From assembly GCA_037179385.1 (NCBI GenBank), contig CM074196.1, positions 32,760,486 through 32,824,485 on the forward strand: 64,000 bases of DNA, in the 5' to 3' direction. Below, one piece after another: positions 57,022 to 64,000 of the stretch. A model generated the notes under the pieces. The model ran no database searches. It was not told the origin of the DNA and saw nothing but the letters and a program-made list of their open reading frames with translations. The position numbers and the translations under genes were made by a program. This DNA comes from Holothuria scabra. Taxonomy: Eukaryota; Echinodermata; Holothuroidea; Aspidochirotida; Holothuriidae. The stretch's first letter is position 1; every line of letters starts with the position of its first letter.

Positions 57022-58436
57022 AGTGTTAAATGCTATTTTAAGCATTTTCATGTATTTCTAAAGTTCAGCGCAAATTTAGGCCCTATTCGTCAACTCGACA
57101 CTACGTAAAAAAAGATGATAGAATTGCAAAAAGTCACTGTACTTTTTTCCAGCTTTATTTTAGTGGTCAAATGAGAGCTGGAGATTTTAAATTAAAGATT
57201 GCTATTTTTGTCGGAATTTCTACAATCGTACAAGAAAAGTTTAATTCCATTTTAAATTCCATTTTCATTTGCGATAGTTACAGAACATTCATGTCCTCGA
57301 GAGGAGGGGTCATGAAAATCAGTTGTTTTTCTTGGAATTGTGCTGGCAGCAACAACCGAGACAGGTGAAATAACATCACACGCCCTCCAGTGAACTGGTC
57401 GTCTGCCCCCATTATTTCTTAAACTTTACAAAGGACACGCGAAATTTTCTTTCATTTTCTACCGAAAATACAATTTAAAAAATGTCTGCACATTTAGGGA
57501 AAATAAAATAAAGGAAACAAAAGAATACATAAAAATTGCTGCCAACTCATTGACAGCACATTTTATGTGTTCTTTTTTATTTCTTAATTTTTTCTTCTCT
57601 AATTGGACAAAAATTTTGTAGTATTGCAGACATTTTTAGAGTGTGATCTGCTCTTCATGCACTTTGGAACTAAAGTGAATGGAGAACTAAAATCAAATAT
57701 GTTATTGCACATGAAAAATATAAAGAAAAGCAGTTCAATATGTGAGTATTTCTGAATTAATGTATAACCGGTTTCAGACGAGTGCAATGCTTCAGACCCG
57801 ACGGATACATGTTTCTTACATGCAGACGGTAAAAACATACATTAAACAGTACTGAAATTACCCTTTCATGTCTTCACATTTCTAAAGATATCAACGTCGA
57901 TGCTTTGAAAATATACTTGTGTCCGGTCAAAGGGGATTCTTAGTGTCATAATGTAATCGGAAAACAAATGAATGTAGACTGTAGATTCTCTTAAAGTGAC
58001 AATAGGATTTTTTCCATAGACTTTAATTCTGTACCACAATCATACATTGAATAAAAACCACGGACGTCCTTTTATGGAAAGAGCATATTGTAATCAGGTA
58101 ACGCCACTTCAGTCTTTAGCAGGCAAGACAAAATTTTAACCAAAGATGACACAGGAACCAGCTTGTTGAGATTAGCACTAAAGTTGTATTGGAAACTAGC
58201 AGTCTTAAAGCTCTTCCTCTTCTCTTCTTGACATCAATATTTACACTATTTGCAAATACAGTAGTCTATCACAGATTAATTGTCAGGTCTCATTCTCTTC
58301 TCAAGTAGTGGATTCTGAATGAATCCTGCTTTGACATTGGGCTTCTTTTATCTTAATTTCTCCATAATGATGCCCTTTGTTTCTCACAGCCAATTCAATT
58401 ATGCACATGCAACCAAATCACTCTACCAGTGTACAA
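57022..58436. other. Unassigned stretch
   Basis: No supported gene. A short frame ending MKISCFSWNCAG at about 57312-57367 recalls the start of a LINE endonuclease but has no continuation. Confidence 0.45.
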
Positions 58437-58610
58437 ACAGTAGTGAATTGAGGGATTTGGTGACTCAAATGGAGTTTTGTACAGTAGTGAGTGACTCAGA
58501 TATGATTTTGTACAGCAGTGAGTGACTCAAATATGATTTTGTACAGCAGTGAGTGACTCAAATATGATTTTGTACAGGGTGAGTGACTCAAAGGCCAAGT
58601 TGTACAGAGG
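58437..58610. repeat. 31-bp minisatellite with TGACTCA in each unit
   Basis: About five and a half units. TGACTCA falls at 58461, 58492, 58523, 58554 and 58584, at intervals of 31, 31, 31 and 30 bp. TTTTGTACAG is also repeated. The short reading frame through it is an artefact. Confidence 0.9.
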
Positions 58611-58745
58611 TCAGTGGCACAGTAAGATACATATTCAATTAATGTAGTATAACAGTCAAATTGCAATTAAATCTGGCCATGAAAATAATAAGTAAATGCA
58701 TACTGTTTACTATATACTGTTTTTTTCAGCAGAAATAAAGAAAAC

Positions 58746-59176
58746 TAAGTACTAATATACATGAATACAAGAAAACACACAATTTACAAGGAAAATATAT
58801 CTCATTTTCTTACAATATTGTACGGTATATTGTCGCTACCGTAGTATGAGGAAAAGCGCACCAAAATGGTCGTCTGCTATGGTTTTGTGCGAACGTTTGG
58901 ACTTGCTCAAGTATATCGCCATATTTTGCAAGAAAGTTGACCTATTTTGAAATATGGCTAGGTAATGTCAAAATCCCCACGCGTATTGCACGACAATGAT
59001 ATTGTTTCCCATTAGAGTTAAACTTTTTCTTAAAATATTACAAAATCATCGCCAAATCAGACGATTTATATCTCCACGGCAGCCATCTTGGTGCGCCTTT
59101 TTTGTCCTAGTCGGTGGTGACCATCTACGGATAGGACGTACACTTTTCATGCTTTGTCCATGTATATAAGTCCGTG
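58746..59176 (+). mobile_element. 8-bp-TSD MITE, copy 2 (431 bp)
   Basis: It is homologous to 62381-62771 over its length (TTGTCGCTACCGTA, GCGCACCAAAATGG, AGCCATCTTGGTGCGCCTTT). The right end ATATAAGTCCGTG is well kept; the left end TAAGTACTAATATACATG is diverged. The flanks AAGAAAAC and GTTAAAAC are a degraded duplication. Confidence 0.7.
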
Positions 59177-59454
59177 GTTAAAACTAAAAAATCATCATCT
59201 CTCATCATGGTATGATGTCGTGATTAGTCACCGTATAGATGAGGCCGTGTAGGCTTGTATCTGGGTAATTTTTGTTTCCCGAAAAAATTATAAAATTCCC
59301 CTAAATCAATTCTGTAATTTGCGCACAACTACAGTTCCTTCTCACTTGAAATATCCCGTCACGCTAGTAAATAATCAGTTACAGTATATTTGCTGTCAAG
59401 CTCTGATTATCTTTGGATGATCATTTTACAAGGAACTCCACAGCATCCACATGT

Positions 59455-59611
59455 AGACTCTAAAAATGGAACCGACTGCCGTTGTGGATGATGCTCCGCA
59501 TAACCAATGGAGTAGGGAAAACGAGCAATTGAGCCACAACTGGAAAAAGGTCGTGGTTGGTTCGAATTGGATCAATAGGTTGGAAACTGGGCCGTAAAAC
59601 TCCATCCAATT
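59455..59611 (+). repeat. SINE body, head missing
   Basis: It runs from CTCTAAAAATGGAACC to CCGTAAAACTCCATCC and lacks the tRNA head. It is a 5'-truncated copy. Confidence 0.7.
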
Positions 59612-60817
59612 CATGTAGATGGGAACAATTTTGATGGAGGGTGTTTTCATTTTTATTATTCTTGTAAGGGGGCGATGCCTCGGAGTTAGAACTTTGATCT
59701 TCATATCAGTTGAGATAGAAAAGAAGGATATGGGACGGAAAGTGACCTTTCAGTCAACAAGTCAATTACACTTATTTAAATTTAAAAACGGTAAATTGGT
59801 TGGTTTCGAGGTATTCTAAATTTGTTAATGAACCCTTATCTTAGATTTAATCGTTTCTATTTTACATAACCATTTTACATAAGCCTAGTGTACATCTTAG
59901 AACAGTAGTGTAGTTAAGCAGGTCACCGAAAGATGGTGACGTTATAAGATTTGCCCTCCACTTTTTAGCATAAAAATGACTCATGTGTAGTGAGAAAAAT
60001 GATTTATAAAACTGTAAAACGAAACTAAACAAAAATGATGAAAACAAGAAATAGTGAAAAAGGTTATTTTCCACCAAATTAAACTCGACGCTTTCCATGA
60101 GAGTGAGTCTTATTTTCTCTTTGTTAAAACAGTGCGAACAAAAACTAAAAGGATTTGGTTTTGCGATAATTTCTGACTTTTGAAGTGTTTAAATGCACTT
60201 TAAAGTGAGTTACGCCTTAAGGCTCTAAAGGAGTATCTGATTCTGAAAATTCTCAAAGAGGAGGATACGCGCTAAATGTGATGTAATATTCATGATTATG
60301 TATTTAGATACTGTCTTTGTGAGTTATCGCTTCCGAGTGAAACACTAGATATCAATGTTTTGTCGTTGTACTAGCTGTGCGGGTTCAAATTCTTGAAACA
60401 TCTTCAGTCCGAGAGTGTTGAATCTGGGACCGTTAGAGACGAATTCGAATAGTGGCAAGTGATGGTATGATTTATTCGGCCATATTGACTGGCGTCCATC
60501 AGCTGTAATCTTTCCATTTCTTTGTTAATGTGTATTGTGGATAGTTGCACTTTAAAAATCCCCATCAATTCACTGAATATACGAGACTTAGAATTGCATA
60601 CAAGCAATTACATTAAGAAGATCTAAGACTGATTGTCAACTTTACTAACTCTTGGGCTCAGACAAATTGAATCATCCCTTGCATAAATTGCGTTTTTAAA
60701 ATAACATAGCGTAGATTTAGTAAGGAGTGGGATTGACAAGCTTGGAGGGGTTCTATCAATGCTTAAGTGTAACGGTATCGGTATTACATAAGTCATAGGT
60801 CAAGTCATACCAAAGAC
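59612..60817. other. Unassigned stretch
   Basis: No supported features; only frames of about 60-78 codons. Confidence 0.45.
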
Positions 60818-60991
60818 TCTAAAAAAGGAACCTGCTGCCCTTGTGCATGATGCTCCGCAAAAGCAATGGAGCAGGGAAAACGAGCCAGTGAACCACAACT
60901 GGAAAAAAAGCCGTGGCCGGCTCGACTTGAACCAATAGGTTGAAAACTGGGCCGTAAAACTCTATCTAACTAACTAACTAACTAACTAACT
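60818..60991 (+). repeat. SINE body with (TAAC)n tail
   Basis: It has the same body as at 59455, ending CCGTAAAACTCTATC followed by six TAAC units (60966-60991). This shows the simple 3' tail typical of the family. Confidence 0.75.
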
Positions 60992-61782
60992 ACATAAGTC
61001 AATTTACAGTCTTGGCCAAGAAGTCCTTTTTGGTATTGATATAACTCTAAGCACTGAGTGTGTTTGTACAATAAATGCATCGTTACGGTCGACACGAATA
61101 TCAGAAACTCGAAACCCCTGGTTGGACAGTTGGAGAACTAGAAATAACCAGTAGCCCCAGTTCTTCCGTCATTTATACACTTATTGGTTGTATGTAACTC
61201 TGGATAAATCGAATAGTCCAGAGCCAAATTTATTCTTGATACGTTAAAGAGAAAAATATTCAGAGCATCGTGGTGAAATTTTGATTTATTTTCCATGTTT
61301 GGTTCTTGAGGTGTTAGCAATTGAATTTAACAAGTTTTCTACACAGAATGAACTTGAAGCAAGCAGGTGTGATGTCATGGATTCACATTGTTGGCCAATG
61401 TTTTGTTATTCTTTATAATTTACAAACAGTTTCATGCAACTTAAATCTGACATAATTTTGCCATTAATGTCATAACTAAGTGCATCCTGAGCAATGGTAT
61501 TTTAAAACAACAATGTGACTCGGAGTACTGGAATTGATTCTCAAAAGTTTTTCAAGTTGTTTTTGGAGTTAAAAACATAATTTCTTAAGTACCAAGTTGA
61601 TCAAACTCCATTCAGTTTAAATGACTGCGTCTCCAGTATCGTTTAGCATGAAACTTGATAATTAATTCTAATACCCCGAGGGACATTCTTGTTTGAACGG
61701 TTAGTTACACCAGGAGTTGTTAGGGACAGCAACTCCCGGTTTAGAGGATTTTTTTTCTTCAGAGGATTCTACTTGCAGCCGT

Positions 61783-61940
61783 GAAGTCTGGAGCTAGAAT
61801 CCTGGTCGGGTCATACCAAAAACTTAAAAAATTAAACCATATACACTGACACTAAGCTTGCTGCTCAGCATAAGAACTGAAGAAATGGAGAAGGAAAAAA
61901 GGCCACAACTGAATAATAGACCAGACTTAAACCAGTTGGT
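61783..61940 (+). repeat. Diverged SINE copy
   Basis: CTAGAATCCTGGTCGGGTCA (T-arm end of the head) is followed by CAGCATAAGAACTGAAGAAA and AGGCCACAACTG. It ends beside the target duplication of the next SINE. Confidence 0.55.
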
Positions 61941-61956
61941 TAGTACAGGGAGTTGC

Positions 61957-62198
61957 AGTTAGTTAGAGTTTTACGGCCCAGTTTCCAACACATTGGTTCA
62001 AGTCGAGCCGGTCACGGCCTTAGTCCAGTTATTGCTCACTAGCTTGTTTTCCCTATTCCATTGCTTATGCGGAGCATCACGCACTACGGCAGTAGGTGCC
62101 ATATTTTAGAGCCTTTGGTATGACTCGACCTGGGAATAAAACCCGAGCATTCCGCGTGAGAGGCGGATGCCCTTACCGTTAGGCCAAATACGCTGTCC
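61957..62198 (-). repeat. Full-length tRNA-derived SINE with target duplication
   Basis: A 13-bp perfect duplication TACAGGGAGTTGC flanks it (61944-61956 and 62199-62211). On the minus strand the head has TTTGGCCTAACGGTAAGGGC and the Glu-type arm CCGCCTCTCACGCGG. The tail is ACTCTAACTAACT. It is the clearest SINE insertion in the window. Confidence 0.9.
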
Positions 62199-62380
62199 TA
62201 CAGGGAGTTGCGACTGTCTGGTCAGAAACTGTACCGTATCACTCACCTAACTAACGGTATCTTCTACTCATAATATGGTTTGTGCTGTCTTCGTCTTGAA
62301 CGTTAAAAAACGAAAGCTTGGGTTTGTGGTGTCGCTAGAGCTAAGATTTCAAGAAACACACCAGGTCAGTCATTCTATAT

Positions 62381-62771
62381 CACGGACTTCCTATACATAG
62401 ACAGAGCATACTGTACGGTACATTGTCGCTACCGTACGTGTGAGAAGAAGCGCACCAAGATGGCCGTCTGCCATAGTTTTGTGTGAAATTTTGTACTTGC
62501 TCAAATCAATTCCCAGATTTTGCAAGAAAGTGGAATTATTTTTGAAATATGGCAAGGTAAGGTCAAAATCACTGCACGTATTGCAAGAATATGATATTGT
62601 TTCCCATTCAAGTAAAACTTTTGCTTAAAATATTACAGAGTCGTCGTCAAATCAGACGATTTATAGCTTCACGGCGGCCATCTTGGTGCGCCTTTTTTGT
62701 CCCAGCCTGTGGCGACCATCTATGGGTAAGACGTACACGTTACATATTGTGTCCATGTATATAAGTCCGTG
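62381..62771 (+). mobile_element. 8-bp-TSD MITE, copy 3 (391 bp)
   Basis: The ends CACGGACTTCCTATACATAG and (reverse complement) CACGGACTTATATACATGG are flanked by TTCTATAT (62373-62380) and CTCTATAT (62772-62779), 7 of 8. The interior matches copies at 4323 and 58746. Confidence 0.82.
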
Positions 62772-62803
62772 CTCTATATTTTTATCGTTCCATTTCCCTT
62801 CTT

Positions 62804-62932
62804 CCAACTGTACACCTCTATAGTGTTTCCATACTCCCAACTGTACACTTCTATGGTGTTTCCATACTCCCAACTGTATGACACTTATATGGTGTTTCCA
62901 TACTCCCAACTGTACACTTCTATGATGTTTCC
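62804..62932. repeat. 33-bp minisatellite
   Basis: Four units of CAACTGTACACTTCTATGG then TGTTTCCATACTCC. The third unit carries a 3-bp insertion. The frames on both strands through it are artefacts. Confidence 0.9.
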
Positions 62933-64000
62933 AAATTTTTCGAGTCGATTCGTGAAATTTATCAAATTCTTTCAATCCTGTAAAGTTTTCTTAATTCGCA
63001 CATTAGCGAGAAACGGGCAAACTGAGACAACCCCTACATATCCTAAATACAGTTTCATGTATGTGTGAGTTATGAACGATTCAATTTGGTTCCAAAATTG
63101 TTCTAGACAGTTTATTTCTCAACTTGCACAAAGCCGTTGCTAACCTTTCAGGACACAAACAAATTCAAATTTTGATTTGAAACTAGACTAATTATGATAA
63201 TTATAAACAATTACATGCGATATTACCCCCAATACCCCTTTATTGAATATATAGGTGTCAACTCAAAATGAGTCTTTTCAACAGCAAAGATATGCTTACA
63301 ATTTTTCCCTAGAATTTTTGTAAATTTGTTTGTTTGGTTTTTTTGGGGGTAAAGGTACACTGACACAAATTGAACATCTTAAATGGAGATGACAAGACGA
63401 ATTTAACTTTATGCGAAACGACTAATCATTGTTTCTAGTTGTTGTTCTTTTTTAGACGAACAAGGCGCTATTTTTATAGAACATTTTCAACAAAGGCAAA
63501 GGGTATCCTCGCAAAGACATTTTCCCTCCGATCTTTACGAAAGTCATCGATTCTAGCGTATAGGTTATATGCTAATGAAATCGTGATTAAATGTAAATGC
63601 ATTCCGTGCAAGGGGTACAAATGAGGATTTATAGACTAGTGTACTTCAAAGTAACAAACTCCAATAGTTTATTTTGACAGAATTATTTTGGTTTTCGAAT
63701 CGTTGACGTGTCAGCACAGGTATAAAGCCCCGTTTAACGCAATTCAAAGCGATGAATAATTCCACACACACAGTGCTATTAAAATTGTCACTGATTTTTT
63801 TTTAATTTCTTTTTATAAAAGTGATAACGACGCCTCTGTTTCTATGGTGATGTTATCTTTCTAATCGCTTTGGCATTAAATGTAACGGTGAATGTAAACT
63901 CACAAACCTCGACATGCTAGAATGTTGTAGAATAGTAATTTACTGAAGCGAAACACAAACACGGTGTCAAATGGTGCCTACTGTGTTAAAGGGATTACAC
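62933..64000. other. Unassigned stretch to window end
   Basis: No feature supported. Confidence 0.5.

Noticed and set aside
57312..57367. MKISCFSWNCAG peptide resembling a LINE endonuclease start
   Set aside because: It stops after 18 residues and none of the later endonuclease motifs follow, so chance is likelier.

Overview
This window looks like gene-poor, repeat-rich DNA from a metazoan nuclear genome. The evidence is AT-rich sequence, no tightly packed ORFs, tRNA-derived SINEs, a 5'-truncated LINE with poly(A), hAT-type DNA transposons with 8-bp target duplications, many MITEs, and Penelope-like elements (PLEs) with GIY-YIG domains. The mixture suits a marine invertebrate (echinoderm, hemichordate, mollusc or cnidarian grade), but the species cannot be fixed from the sequence. 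No host gene can be assigned with confidence. One short possible exon with a good splice donor lies at 14530-14625.

Layout. 1-10.6 kb: MITEs of several families, a small hAT derivative and SINE fragments in otherwise unassigned DNA. 10.7-12.2 kb: a 1.57-kb non-autonomous hAT with a sister copy at 42967-44554. 12.4-19.6 kb: mostly unassigned. 19.6-23.1 kb: a short hAT, a dispersed-repeat copy, and inverted copies of a repeat called R1 here. 23.1-31.6 kb: the most structured region, a chain of PLE pieces each bounded by long (TA)n tracts. It holds two long reverse transcriptase/GIY-YIG reading frames (25884-27746 plus; 28659-30668 minus), both flanked by inverted terminal pseudo-LTRs, an 88-bp palindrome, and two hammerhead-ribozyme-like motifs. 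A 2.07-kb hAT sits inside one pseudo-LTR. 32.9-34.8 kb: a 911-bp TTAA-flanked element, then a repeat carrying nuclear-receptor-type DR1 arrays and RFX-type X-boxes, ending in (CA)n. 35.2-35.8 kb: a frameshifted GIY-YIG tail of a second PLE lineage. 40-44.6 kb: MITEs and the second hAT copy. 47-53 kb: a tRNA-derived SINE, then a truncated LINE inserted in R1 and itself broken by a 1.03-kb hAT. 54.6-64 kb: a cluster of small hairpins, MITEs, SINEs and two minisatellites, one with a TGACTCA (AP-1-type) site in every 31-bp unit.

The parts behave as layers of transposition rather than as a pathway. Several insertions can be ordered, because an uninterrupted relative of the target lies elsewhere in the window: R1 at 49.7 kb for the MITE at 4.3 kb, R1 at 21.8 kb for the LINE at 50 kb, and the intact PLE end at 28 kb for the hAT at 23.6 kb. 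The best leads are the PLE/(TA)n cluster with its candidate self-cleaving RNAs and the DR1/X-box repeat. All calls come from reading the sequence; no alignment, folding or database search was run.
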